Made by a program: the position numbers and the translations under genes. A stretch of 64,000 nt of DNA, from contig CM038228.1 of NCBI GenBank assembly GCA_021442155.1, forward strand, positions 9,403,179-9,467,178, in the 5' to 3' direction. This DNA is from Cymbidium sinense (Eukaryota; Streptophyta; Magnoliopsida; Asparagales; Orchidaceae). Under the pieces are notes generated by a model, which saw nothing but the letters and a program-made list of their open reading frames with translations, was not told where the DNA came from and made no database searches. This document shows positions 21,978-34,110 of the stretch, one piece after another; position 1 is the stretch's first letter, and each line of letters begins with the position of its first letter.

Positions 21978-22020
<43 letters not shown>
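21531..22020. other. Non-coding, end of the kinase duplication unit
   Basis: The segment 21895-21980 (AAATATTTGATAT..., CAATCTTTCAAATAATTAATTTA) repeats 20770-20825 next to copy 1. Both run into (TA)n (here 21981-22019). This marks the border of the tandem duplication. No gene is seen. Confidence 0.6.
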
Positions 22021-22147
22021 TACTATTACTATTAATAGAAATTCTAGTCATTCATTTTGTTGTGAGTGATGTGTGGTGATAGCTTTACATTAGTTATAGT
22101 CAAAAAAGTCCAAACATTACATGAAAAGATAATTTATATTATTTATA

Positions 22148-22613
22148 TATAAAGTATATATTTCTTATATATTTGCATATCTATCATCTAAACTTTTATT
22201 TTTATTTAAATAGCACTCAAATCTCTATTATTATATTAAAATTTATATCATCATTAATTTTTAAAATCAAATGGACATTTTTTATGCATAGAAAAAGTCA
22301 TTTTTCTAACTATTAAACTTTATGAGTTAGGATGTAAATGCATAAGAATTGTGTGCATACAAAATTTCCTATTTTTGAAAGCCACAATTTTTGTCTTATT
22401 TTTATATAAAACATATACTTCTTATATATTTACATATCCACCACCTAAACTTTTATTTGTCACTTAAATAACACTCAAATATCTATTATTACATGAAAAT
22501 AACACCATCATTATTTTTGAAAGTCAAATGCACTTTTTTATGCATTAAATTATGAGTTAGATATGTAAATGCATAAGAATTATGTGCTATATATGCAAAA
22601 TTCTCTATTTTGG
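22148..22613. repeat. Direct repeat of about 210-230 bp, two copies
   Basis: 22148-22376 and 22406-22613 are co-linear (TTCTTATATATTT, CATCTAAACTTTTATTT, AGCACTCAAAT, AATGCATAAGAAT-TGTG, TTTCCTATTTT-like). They diverge by roughly 15-20 percent with small indels. AT-rich and non-coding. Confidence 0.75.
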
Positions 22614-23665
22614 CTAGTGTTCAACCTTATTTTTCAAAGGTATTTCTATCTATTAGTTCTCTGAGTCAATATTTTCAAGTTCTTTTATATTCTTATCTAA
22701 GGCCAACATCTTACAATTATTTTCTTTCTTTTGAATCTATTTGTGATCCTCAATAGGGATAAATCTCTACGCAGTGAGTTTTAAACATAGGTAATTCATA
22801 TATACACTTTTTATTTCTTTTTACTCTATTTTCACTTGCCACTCTAATACTAGACAATAAAATCTTGTGTATGCATATGTGTAATAATTTGATAATTATT
22901 TTATTATCATTAAAAAAAATTCATAGATCGCATATCTTTTTGTTGCCTCTCTAATGTATTTCTTTTTATTTTTTTACAGATAAATTTTATTCTTCTCACA
23001 CTATCGATTTTACACCAATCAGGTATATACTTTATAAATTATTTATTTTTTATTTTTATAATATACATTGTAGATTTATGAATTTTTACTTTTAAATATA
23101 TATGATTAAATTAAGTCACAATATATATTTTTGATATTTTATTTACAATTTGTAATATTCTTTTATAGATATGCATTTTAAAATTCTACATATTTGTTGA
23201 TAATTTTTTATATTTACAAATTTTTAATAAAAAAATTCATGTAAAACAATACACTTACACATTTTTACATACATTTTATTTAATAATCTAAACATGATAA
23301 ACTTTTATTTTGTCTTACACATCAAATAAAACTTTTTAGTTTTTAAATAATCTGGATGATTTATTTAACAATAAGGATCTTAATTATACTTTAACTATAA
23401 AATTATATAATTAACTCTATAACCAAATTATTCACTTTTTCCTTCTTTTTCCTTTAATTATGATAACATTTAAATCAAATCAAATTTTCTCTAACATTTA
23501 AAATTATTTCCTTCTATAGATATATTTTTATAAATATTTTAAAAAAAATTATGAAAGTGATACTATTATATCTTATTGATCTACTTTCATTTTATTATCT
23601 AACCTTTCAATTTTATTAATTTATTTTTGTGAGTTCAATCATTAAACTACATTGTATAACAACCG
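22614..23665. repeat. AT-rich repeat DNA, left flank of element B
   Basis: No gene is seen. Words at 22980-23140 (CGATTTTACACCAATCAG, ATGATTAAATTAAGTCACA) recur beyond the right end of element B at 48720-48870 (TGATTTTACATCAATTAG, same ATGATTAAATTAAGTCACA). Both flanks therefore belong to the same repeat family. Confidence 0.5.
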
Positions 23666-24939
23666 TGGGCTCCAAAAAATTAGCCACACCTCTCAACATA
23701 TTGAAGAGAGTATGGTTTAAAATGTGTTGGTGTAATTTTCTAAGGAAATATGTAATAGTAGATAAGACACTACCTAGAGATTTCCTCATTTGGTGAGAAC
23801 TTTAGATCTGTTGTTTCCTATAGGCCCTATAGTTAATTCCTCTCATATTGAGAGAGAACTTTCGAAGGCTAGTCGTTAGATTGCTCAATATGCAGTATAT
23901 AGTAGATGTGGAGTTTTTAGAATTTAGATTTAGAATTTATGAAATTCATCATCATAAGCATGGTTGGGGAATGATGATGTGCAAGATCAGATCCCATGGT
24001 TCCGTCATCCCTGCTATCGTGGTCCCTAGTCTACTTAGTCGAGGAGGAGTCAACTCAACATGATGAAGGATCCTTATCGAACACATGGGTTACCATCCAA
24101 GAAATCTTTGTAGACTTGGGTGGTGTTTGTCAAGGAGACAATCTTAAGTCTACCTTAATGAGAGGACTTATTTTCTATCAAGTATATGGTTCACAACTCA
24201 AAGGGTAGAGCCATTGTGGAGCATACGGGCTACGGTCGTGATCATAATATAATGGAGCATTATTGACCAAACCACCCGATCAAAGGACTCGATCAATCGA
24301 TCATCTATGGAGCCACAAGCCATGCAGAGGACACGCCAGCCCCACCGGGCATGAGAGATTGAGAGTGAACATAGTAGAATACTTGATTTGACATTGGCTC
24401 TTTGTGAGCTAGAGTTTTCTTAATTTGTCAACAAAAGTTAAGGTAGATAGATTGAGTTTTGCTTTAAGATTTTAATGATTGAATTTCATTTAAGCAGTTT
24501 TTAGATTGATATTTGATTTAAGTTAATTTGATCTGAAATTAGAATCACTTTTTTATGGAAGTATCCCCTCCGGTTGAAATCACCATTCAACACAGCCATC
24601 ATCGGGTAGTTAATTGATTGAATCAAATATATTTGAGAACTGATCTGTCAACTCTAATGAGAGATCTATCACATCACGACATTTTATATTTTAATAAGTT
24701 GAAATCCTTATATAGATTTTTAAGTTTTGTTAATCTAGATCTAAGACTAAACCGGAAGCAACTAAAGATCCTCAAACACTAAATTTAAGCATTAGGCCCA
24801 TGGTGATTTGTAATTTAGGTAATTTTATTTTGAATTATGAGATTGATTTTTATTTTTATTTAATTCCAATTTATCCGTAAACCTTTTCATATTAAAATTT
24901 GTACTTTAAATCTCTATGTCCGATACAGCTTAGATAATT

Positions 24940-26154
24940 TCATCTAATTAATGAAATCACCACAACAAAAAATCATAATTATAATAAAATTTCTTTTATT
25001 TTTGGATTGAAGGAAAGTTCCTTCATTCATGCAGTATTTAATTTAGTATCACTTTCTGTCTACTTGCACAAAAAATTGAAGATCTGGTGGCATATAATGT
25101 GTTGTAAATTGATCTAATATCTTATTAGATATTTTGGATTAATATTTAATTGATTCCAAGTTGATTAGTATTTGAATATTCAATAGACTCTTGCTTATGA
25201 CAATTCTCAAATTCATCACCAACTATTCTCAAATTCTCCTTGATCTAATTCGAGTATTTAATAAGGCGATGAATATACTTCAAACATTTTCCAATGATTC
25301 ATCATTATGCTTATTATGAATCATCATCAAATTCAATATTATCTTAATTTCAAGAGGCTCTCTTATGCTTTGATTTGATGTTCAATCAAGATTCCTACTT
25401 CTTTGATACAATTAATTTAATATTAATACTTGATTTAATAAGAGGCACTATTCACATAAACAAACATCAATTCCAATATCCCTAACTCCACATTAGACTT
25501 CATATTTAGTGAATAACTGGACTTCAAATTTATTATAAGTCTCTTATAAGTTTGATATATGCCTCTTAAAGTTTCAACAAAAGCTTGTTTAGTTTTATAA
25601 AATTTGAAGAAAAGAGAACCCATTTTACGCTTCAATTTAAACCATGGATTACAATTAAAGCTTGTAAGTTTAGTATCATCCATCAAAGCCCGTCATCACA
25701 CCGATTATTAAATTTAGATAAGGATGTGTTCCACATTGTTTCCTCTAATTCCTATAAATAAGACTAAGGGGGGCCTTCCATTTCATTCCACTTATTTGAG
25801 GAGTTGGAGTGCTTAAAAGAGAGGGGATAATTTTTTAGTTCAAAATTTGGGTGGGCTTTCAACTTTACTTAGATAAATCTTGTAAGTGCTTTTTTACTTC
25901 TTTTCTCTTTGATTTGATGTTTTACCTTTGTATTCATTATATGTTCTTTTCTCTTCTTTTTTTATTTGATTTCAATTTTCCATTTAAATTTATCTAAGTT
26001 CCAAATTTTAGTCTAAATTTCAGGGGGAGCGACATCTAATAATTTGTTTGCTTACTGCACGCCTCTATTGAGTGAAGAAAGTGCCTATATGATACCATAC
26101 CATCTTCACACACACATATAAGGGCATTAGTGGATCTTGATATATAAAGAAAGA

Positions 26155-26191
<37 letters not shown>

Positions 26192-26510
26192 CCACATTCA
26201 CATTCCTACACGTCCACAATTAGCCACAATGACGAACTTGCACATCCCTATAGGAAGTTCGGCCTATTACTAATACAAGAGGGATTCAAGTTTCAAATCT
26301 TGCATTTACCAAATCGATTTCATTTCTAGTTTAAAATTAATTTGCTAAAATTAATTGGGTTTTGTGGCTCGATATCAAAAAATGAAGAAGAAAGGGAGAA
26401 GGAAAGATAGCAACGACTCAGCTTTGACTTAATCGAAAATAGAGAAGAGAGGGAGAGTGAAGGGGTTGTGTCTGGGGAAAGGATAGTGGGGCATGGAGAA
26501 TTTCTCAAGG
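24940..26510. other. Extra segment in the element B 3' LTR
   Basis: Absent from the 5' LTR at 46710-46720. It contains CCTATAAATAAGAC (TATA-like, about 25753), a purine-rich CAGGGGGAGCGACA (about 26020) and a (TA)n at 26158-26189. It could be an independent solo LTR inserted in the 3' LTR, or sequence deleted from the 5' LTR. The edges are not resolved, and no coding frame is recognised. Confidence 0.45.
26158..26189. repeat. (TA)n microsatellite
   Basis: About 16 TA units inside the extra 3' LTR segment. Confidence 0.9.
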
Positions 26511-27049
26511 AAGGAATTTGGCTGAGGTGATTTCTGTGGGGGGGAAGGAAATGAAAAGAAAATTTTGGTTAGGGATTGAAGGGTTTCGACTGCTCCAAGT
26601 GGACGGAAAGGAAAATCGAAAGAGTGGGAGGGAGGTCGGGTAAAGGGGATAGGAGGAAAATCGAAAGGGTGAGGAAGAGAGGGAGAACTTACCTTGCTTG
26701 TAGGAGAGGAAAAACAAGAACCAAGATGAGAGTCTCATTTCTTTAAGGAGGAGGAAGGAGGGGGGAACAGTTGAGGAGATTGTGCGTGCAGTTTGGCCAT
26801 TCAAACAGAAGAATGGGATGAAGGAAGGAGGATCGAACGAGAGGGAGGTTGTTGACCTCATTTTTAGGATGAGCTCTCAACTCCTCCATCTTAGACATAG
26901 GACTTCTTAGACATTAAGAGTTTCTAGTCTTAAGACATTTCTAGATTTAGGTGAACACTTAACCTAACCCTAGAGACTTAGAAGGTTTAGCCATAGAATA
27001 GGTTATGCGTTGGAAAAATTTACCTACCCTAGCCCAACCAAATCCTCAC

Positions 27050-28345
27050 TTCCTTCTTTCAAGATAAACTCCAAACTCGTATCAACTTCAACTTCAAATC
27101 AAACCTTGAATCAATTTCAATGGATTTTCTCAAATCATGAATCAATTCCAAATTATTGAAACTCATGATTCAAATCCAAAACTCAAATTCAAATTCCAAA
27201 AAAAAAATCTTTCTTGAACCCTTTGATTCTATCTTATGGACTTAGCTCAAATCAAATCCAAATCAACTCAAATTCAAGAAATTTTACTCATTACCCATTT
27301 ATAATCTCATTTATATTCACAAATATAAATGAAATATAAATTCAAATATTCAAAACCAAATTCAAAAAAATTAAACCCAAACCAATATTAACCTTTTGAC
27401 TTGAAATTATCAAATGAATCAAAACTCATTTGACTTCAAATCTCTTACAAATGGATTTATATTTTAATTATAAATCCATATGTGAGTTCAACCAAACTTG
27501 AATCAAGCCTTGATCAAGCCCATTAAACCCAATTGGCTCACTTGACCTAAAGTGGCCAATTTGACCTACATGAACCAAAATCTAATTCAATCCAAATCAA
27601 AGTGAATTAAGCCAATCCAAACTTCATATTTTTTTGATCATCATAGGTTAATCAATTGTCATGAATTGGGTCAAACCAAGTCAACTAGCCCATTGAGTCA
27701 ACCCTTTAACCCATATGAACCCAAATTAGCCAAATTGCAACCTAAACCATATTGATTGCAACCAATGGCTCAAGTTCACTCCAAATTGATTATTGAACTT
27801 GACCAAAGCCTCATTAAACCCAATTTGACTAATTGACCAACTAGACCCAACCTAGCTCAATTGATTAGCCTAATTTGATCTAAATGGTCAAATCAAACCA
27901 AAATCAAATTAAACTAAAATTGATTGAAACCAAAGCTTGCAACATATTCCAAATGATCAACCAAACCCAAACCAAGTCATGATTCAAGCAATTTGGTCAA
28001 TTGGGTCAAATTTCAACTTAGCCCAAATTGAACTAAAGGATCAAATTGGCCAAAATCCAAATTAAATCAAATTAATTGAAACCAATTGAACCAATACAAT
28101 CAAAATGATCATTTGAACTTGACCCAACTCTTGGTTTGATTGAATTTGACCAATTAGTCAACCTATTTTGACGATTTGACCCAAATGGGTCAAATTAAAT
28201 TAAACCAAATGAACTTCAAATGATATGAAATTTGGTCCAACTTACTTTTGACTCATTTCAAATCTACCCAAATCAAATTCAATGCCAAATGACCACTTTG
28301 CCCTTGGGTCAAGGGCATCCCATAAGAAAAGACAGTGGTCATTTC
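27050..28345. other. Low-complexity tract rich in TTGAC(C)/(G)GTCAA
   Basis: A region of CAAATT/AACC-rich text inside family C. Between 27541 and 28345 I count about 20 TTGAC or GTCAA words on the two strands, mostly TTGACC/GGTCAA. TTGAC(C/T) is the W-box core bound by WRKY factors. Whether any is used is unknown; the words also arise from the simple-sequence character of the tract. Confidence 0.6.
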
Positions 28346-28639
28346 TCTTTCTTGGCCACTTGACACTCATCCAATGGTCCACATAGGCACCAAGGATATT
28401 GATTTTCTGACCCAATGAGTGGTTGGAGCAGCCATGACTCATGGGGAGGTGAAATCACCTCACCTCTCTCATTGGAACACTTGGCATGAAGGACTCTCAC
28501 CTCCCCTTGGCTAGGACACCCATTTGTCCTTCATGGCAACTTTTCATGCCTTAGCCAACCATAGAGCCACTAGGATGATTCTCTTCTATTCCCAACCACT
28601 GCAAGCCAAATGACATGAGTTTGGAGCCAAAAATGAAAA

Positions 28640-29400
28640 CAAAAGAGTTAATTTTCGTTCACTTTTCATTCCAAGGCTTTAGAGGCTGAAGCAAACCCCC
28701 ATTTCCCTCATTCTCCTACTCCTAGAGCTCCCAAACCCATTAGCTATCATCCCTACTTCATTTTGGAGAGAAATACTCCAAAATTAAGTGGATTTCGGCA
28801 AGGAAATGACAATCATCAGAAGAAACTTCATTTCGACGTGAAGGCGAGGATGGAAGCTCATTCCAAGGCCTCTTCCCTTGCTTCAACATCATCTCACCGC
28901 GAAATCATCCGGTGAGGTAACAATTTTTTGCACAATTTTTAGGAATTTACTCTAGATAATCTCATTTTTTACTTTAAATCATTCCAATTAGAAAATAGAA
29001 ATTTTTTGGTGTGAATCGATGTGAAAATGAGTCCATTTGGATAAATTTTCACTCAGAATATCTCATTTTTTCCAAAATAGCCCGATTTTTCTTTCATCGC
29101 GGCGGAAGCGGCCGGGCGTCGATCCCGTTCGCGATCGAGCTTTCGGATCACCGTGGATCATGATCCCTTTGAATTGCGATGCGATCGATCGATCGACAAC
29201 TTCATGCGATCAGACCGGTGTCGCCGATCGCGATCCAATTTGACCGTCGATCGCGATTCGGTCCGGATCAAACCCAGCGTCGGCTGCTGACTCATCTCCC
29301 ACTCTTTTGGCTGATGCGGCACCACGCAATCGCGATCATGTAGCGCATACCACCGCGCACCCACACCAACCGCGTGCTGTTGCCACGCGTCGGCGTCGTG
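28640..29400 (+). promoter_or_regulatory. GC-rich island in family C, possible LTR transcription/leader region
   Basis: 28660-28910 is C/T-rich transcript-leader-like sequence ending in a splice-donor-like CCGGTGAGGTAAC (about 28908). 29090-29400 is strongly CpG-rich with repeated CGATCG words (GCGATCGATCGATCG at about 29180), in contrast to the AT-rich surroundings. The promoter role is inferred only from composition. Confidence 0.3.
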
Positions 29401-31288
29401 TATGCGACTATGTTAAGTAGGAAAATCAGATTTTTCTGATTTAAAAAATTATTTAAATCATGTAAAACTTCAAAATTTCATAAAAAATAAAATACTTGGC
29501 CAAAAATTACAAACAATGGCTCGTTGGATTTGTCTTTCCGAGAGAAGTCCAACAAACCCAAAATCCCCAAATTTTACTAAATAGTTTGAGCTTAATTTGA
29601 CTTTTAGTAAAAATTAAATTTTATTAATTAAACTAAAACTACATGTCAAATTAAGTTGAAACTTTCAAAGATTAATATTGATATTAAAATACACCTACCA
29701 TAAAATTTCAAGTTAAAAGAACCTTTGGATTAAAAGATATTGAATTTTGAGTTTCAAATGATTCATTTTAATAAAATAAATTAACAAACTTCATAAAAAT
29801 CACTTAAATCAATTGAAACTTCCTAAATTCATAACTAATTGTAGAAAAATAAAAAAAACAAACTCAGGTTCATTTTAAAGATAATTAGAGGAATCTAATA
29901 AAATTATTTTAATTGAATCTTGAATAGATGTTCCTTAATTAGGGTTTATTTAAAAACTTAATTACCTAATTACTCCCTAATGACTTCATTAATTAATTTC
30001 AAACTTCTCAGGCATGTTTAGTGGGATGACTTCTACCTCCCCTAATTTTCTTGGAATTTATTAATGAGTTAATCAGGAAAATTAATTAATGAACCCTTAA
30101 TCACTCTCTTAATGTAATTAAACTTAATTAAGCAAGTGAAAAGTGGTTTAATTCCTTGATTAAGTTAATTAAACTTGGTTCAAGTGATTATGAGGTTTAT
30201 GGAATGATTTTGGGATATTTTTCTTAAGCTATTCCCTAAACCCCTTTCTTATTTAATCTAAATCTAATTAAGGGTTAATCCTAATGATCTACCTAATTAA
30301 TCAAATCAAATTCTTAAAACCAAAATTAATCCAGAAACTTAATCACGATCTATTTCTTCCTTGAGTAGATGCTTAGGTGTTCAATAACCTAAGAAAACTT
30401 AAGAAAATCATATCCACATGTGTGGGAAAGGGTTATGAAAGTACTTAAATTAAACCCATTAGCTTAATTAATCATTAATTATGAGCCAATTGCATTAGGT
30501 ACCTTTCTTTCCTAGGATGCATTGATTTAAATTTTGTAGTTTTATGTCATACATTGGCTCATAATTATTTGATTAAATATGTTAAGGTGGTGCAGGTAAG
30601 GGATAATTAATGAACTTAAAGTACACCTAAACCTAACTAAAGCATAAAATTGATCTAATCATCTAAAAATTAAACTAAAATAATACACACATGTGGGAAT
30701 GGGTTAGGACCAGCAAACCTTTTCACACTTTCTTAATTCAAATCAAACTCAAAATAAAATGAAAGTCTCTTTAAACAACTTTTGATTCTCTTTAAATGAT
30801 CTTACTTCATAAGATTATCTTTAAGAATTAATTAAGGTGAGTGAAGTTACATGCTTACATCACTTTATTTCTTTCTAGCATGCTAAATGTATGTCATATG
30901 AAAATCGGCATTCATGTCTTTTGAAAATAAAATTAAAATGAAAAGTTTCTTTTATGTAAAATTGCATGTTTTGGCTAAAGTAAGATATGAATGGCTATTA
31001 TCACTACTAAATCCAAAACTATTTTCAAAACTTATAAACCAAACATTACAAATGAAAAGTATGCTATTTATAAGTACTTATGAGCTTGCATGTATAAAAT
31101 TTGTTATGTGACTTTTTCTTCTCTTTCTTAACATAGGTTTGTGTAGGATTTGTAAAGTGTATAGTCCATTTGAAAAGGACATAACACTTGTTTGAAATCC
31201 ATTCCTATACACTCCTATGTCATGACTCAATAAGGAATTATAGATCACGCATATAAATTAAACAACCAAAATCAAACAAACAAACATA

Positions 31289-31745
31289 AACTTTTTGCAT
31301 GATTATCTTTCCATGCATTTCTTTTTATACATGCACATGTATTTAAGAAAAGTGGTATATTAGTCCTGGACAACCCTGGATTTAGCTTTAAGTAGCCCTA
31401 AGTCTTGTACTTACACCCCGGTGTTAATAATGGCATCAGACTCACTTATGTCTTTTATACTTGTAAATGTGCATATGAAAAATAAATAAAAGACTCACTC
31501 TCTTCTACTTAAACAAACGAACATAAACTTTTTGCATGATTCTCTTTCCATGCATTTCCTTTTGTACATGAACATGTATTTAAGAAAAGTGGTATGTTAA
31601 TGGACAATCCTGGGTTATGTTAAGTAGCCCTAAGTAGGTCTTGTACCTTACACCCCTGGTGCTAACAATGGCAGACTCACTTATGTATTTTATACTTGTT
31701 AATGTGCATGAAAAATGGATAAAAGAATCACTCTCTTCTACTTAA
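31289..31745. repeat. Direct tandem duplication of about 228 bp in family C copy 2
   Basis: 31289-31515 and 31517-31745 share CTTTTTGCATGATT, CTTTCCATGCATTT, AAGAAAAGTGGTAT, AAGTAGCCCTAAGT, CAGACTCACTTATGT and ACTCTCTTCTACTTAA. Family C copy 3 has three related units at this position (62460-63115), so unit number varies between copies. Confidence 0.85.
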
Positions 31746-34110
31746 CAAAATCATGCATACATGAAACATTCCAAATTTTCTTAAGCAACCTCTTAGCATT
31801 CATCATTAAGGTGTGATAAATACTTGCATCGCATGTATAGATATGCTTAGATTCATTCATGTGCATGATACACACATATGGGAAAGAAATAAATATTTGT
31901 GTGTTTTGTGATAGTAATTCACTTTACTTAATATTAAAATGTCTTTCTTTTTTAATAGGTTTGTTTAGGAAAATATAAACTTAGGATTAACTAAAACACA
32001 TAATAAAACATTCACTAAACAAAAATCATTAATGAATCTATCTTAGAAATTAAGGTAGGGAGAAATGAGAAGTTCTCTTCTCTTCTCCTCTTTGCAACTT
32101 AGTAATTAAGTGTTCATTCAAACTAAATTAAAATCATCAAATAAAAATCAACCAAATCAACTAAACAACTTAAATGAGACCACCCTTCTAAGTTGAAGGA
32201 CGTTGTAATAAAAATATAAATGCTTTTGCTGTGCAGGTGCTTTTACCCTTAAGCATAATCCAATAGGACTTACATTATGGGGTGCTAAGTTCAATATACA
32301 TGCTTGGGATTTGTATGATTTGTTTAGCTAATCTCTATTCTCAGTGTGTTAACTAGATTTACTTCTCCTTTTCATGTAATTTTGCAATTAGGATTTTGGA
32401 ATGATTATTATGGGGGATTAGGATGAGCATTGGTCATAAGTTCTCATCTTATGTACCATGTAAAGCCTTTGGAGTAACCACCTTCCAACCATCCAAAATA
32501 AGAACTAAAAGAAGAAAGAAGAAAAGAAGAAATGAAGACCCCATAACATGGATTCCTTGCATAATTGTAATTAATTCATTTATAATCGTTGTATAGAGAG
32601 TAGATACCCAATTTGTTTTCGGGTTTGTGTGGTGGTGCCCGACCACAAATGGCCTTTTATTCTTTTGCGTTAGCTTTATAAAATGATTGATATTTTGTTT
32701 AGCTTGTGCTTTAGAAATGACATCCTTTTCCTAGTTTCTTCCTTGCTTGATGTATGGCCTGGATGAAGATTAGGCTTTTGGGGTAAAATAAATCTTTTAC
32801 CAAATTAATTAACTCAAAATTGAAAATAAATAACTCATAACCTCACCTAAAGCTTAGGTTAAAAATCAAGATAAAAGAATTAGCAATCCTTTAGCTGGAT
32901 GAGCATTATTTTTATAACATCTTGGATCAAGGCATATTATTTCACTCTTGATTGAAGGGCTTCCACCCATACCAGTGAACTTGGCTTGACCTGTGAGAGC
33001 CATGGTTGAAACACTCCTAGCTAATTTAATCTTATTTCTCATGCATTAGGCATAAAAAATCCTAAAGCCTATGTCAAATTGATTGTCCAAAAATGAAAAT
33101 AAAATGTAATATGATTTGCATTAGATTTAAATCATTAAATCATGCCCTTACATGATCTAGTCTCTTAGGGAGTGTGTTTAAGGACTTAGTCTCTTTCTAA
33201 GTAAATAACAGCCTAGTTATCTTGCATAAGACAAATGACTTGCCTCCATGCATTTAAAATTATAGGAGGAGTTAGTTGGTGGCTACCCCCAGGCAGTTAT
33301 AAGTCCAAATAGTCGGGTTATTTATCCTCTCTTATGGAGGTGAACCATATACCCATTTTCACCTTAGATTTAGGTTGTGCTTTGGCCCTCGCCAAAGCTC
33401 CCTCGATTTAGGTTCTGAAGTTGCTTCTCCTCTTTGCAGGCCACAAGCATAAGTCCTCACCTCTTAGGAACTTTCTATGACCTTGTATCATGGAATTGTA
33501 AGCCCTAAATCTCTAATAAAAATTCAACTCAAACAAATAATTCTCTTCAACTTTAAAAATATAAAGCCCAACCATAGGATAGTTTGAGATGCTTGCTAGG
33601 TTTCTTAGCATCGTAAGCGCCTCCTACTTATCTTCCTTTAGCTTTGAAAGAACTCCATCCACTTTGATCAATCCCATTTTATCTTCCAAAAATAAACCAA
33701 TTGATTGATAGTCCTATCCTCAAAATCTTTTAAGACAATGATCATTTACCTTTTTGAGAGTATTCTTAAGGAATCTTCATTCCTTAAGATGTAAATAACT
33801 ATGGGGGGCTTGCCTCCATAGGAACTTAATGAACCCCATTTAAAATAAATCGCTTACTTTTTTTTCCATGTAAAGAAAGAAAGAATCTCGGTATATATGA
33901 AAACCTATAGTCAAGGTCCTTATTCGTGTGATTAGTCCATTGGGTGGTGACTTATCTTTGAGATAGCACACCTCTCCTCAATGTCATACTTGATCACCCT
34001 AATAAGACCATCTGTGGATCTATGTGGTGTCCGAACTAAAGGCATATATTTTCATTTTCATTTATCCTCTTCAAAAAAGGATAGATGAAGGTGGGAATAA
34101 TTTCACCATA

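Larger units (their letters stand above)
23666..26849 (-). repeat. Element B 3' LTR, inner part
   Basis: 23666-24940 is co-linear with 45357-46710 (TCCAAAAAATTA, AGAGAGTATGGTTT, CTAGTCGTTAGAT, GATTGAGAGTGAACATAG, CATCATCGGG, CTCTATGTCCGA). 26510-26845 is co-linear with 46720-47060 (GGGTTTCGACTGCTCCAAG, GGGAGGGAGGTCGGGTAA, GAGTCTCATTTCTTTAAGG). Between them about 1.5 kb has no counterpart in the 5' LTR. The family C insertion begins at 26850. Confidence 0.8.
26850..34110 (+). mobile_element. Family C element, complete copy (copy 2), 7,261 bp, non-coding
   Basis: Begins TGTTGACCTCATTTTTAGG and ends TTTCACCATA (CACCACA in the fragment at 50187, so a terminal CA is inferred). It is flanked by GAGGT (26845-26849) and AAGGT (34111-34115). 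In the 5' LTR of element B the same target reads GAGGT then CGAAC (about 47050). This fits an LTR-type unit with a 5-bp target duplication inside the element B LTR. No gag or pol motifs and no internal second copy of the termini were found. It is therefore either a giant solo LTR or a large non-autonomous derivative. The plus orientation is tentative, chosen because the start resembles that of the element B LTR. Confidence 0.7.

Noticed and set aside
21970..22050. Helitron 5' end at TCTATAATATA...
   Set aside because: The same AATTAATTTA-(TA)n arrangement occurs beside kinase copy 1 (20820), so it belongs to the tandem duplication and is not a transposon terminus.
26505..26861. 119-codon Ser/Pro/Phe-rich minus-strand frame (similar one at 46700-46942)
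   Set aside because: Lies in the purine-rich block of the element B LTR. Both copies are low-complexity readings and the frames are not conserved.
29037..29364. Overlapping 68-codon frames on both strands in the CpG-rich island
   Set aside because: GC-rich sequence has few stops by chance. There are no motifs, and the peptides are low complexity in R/D/S.
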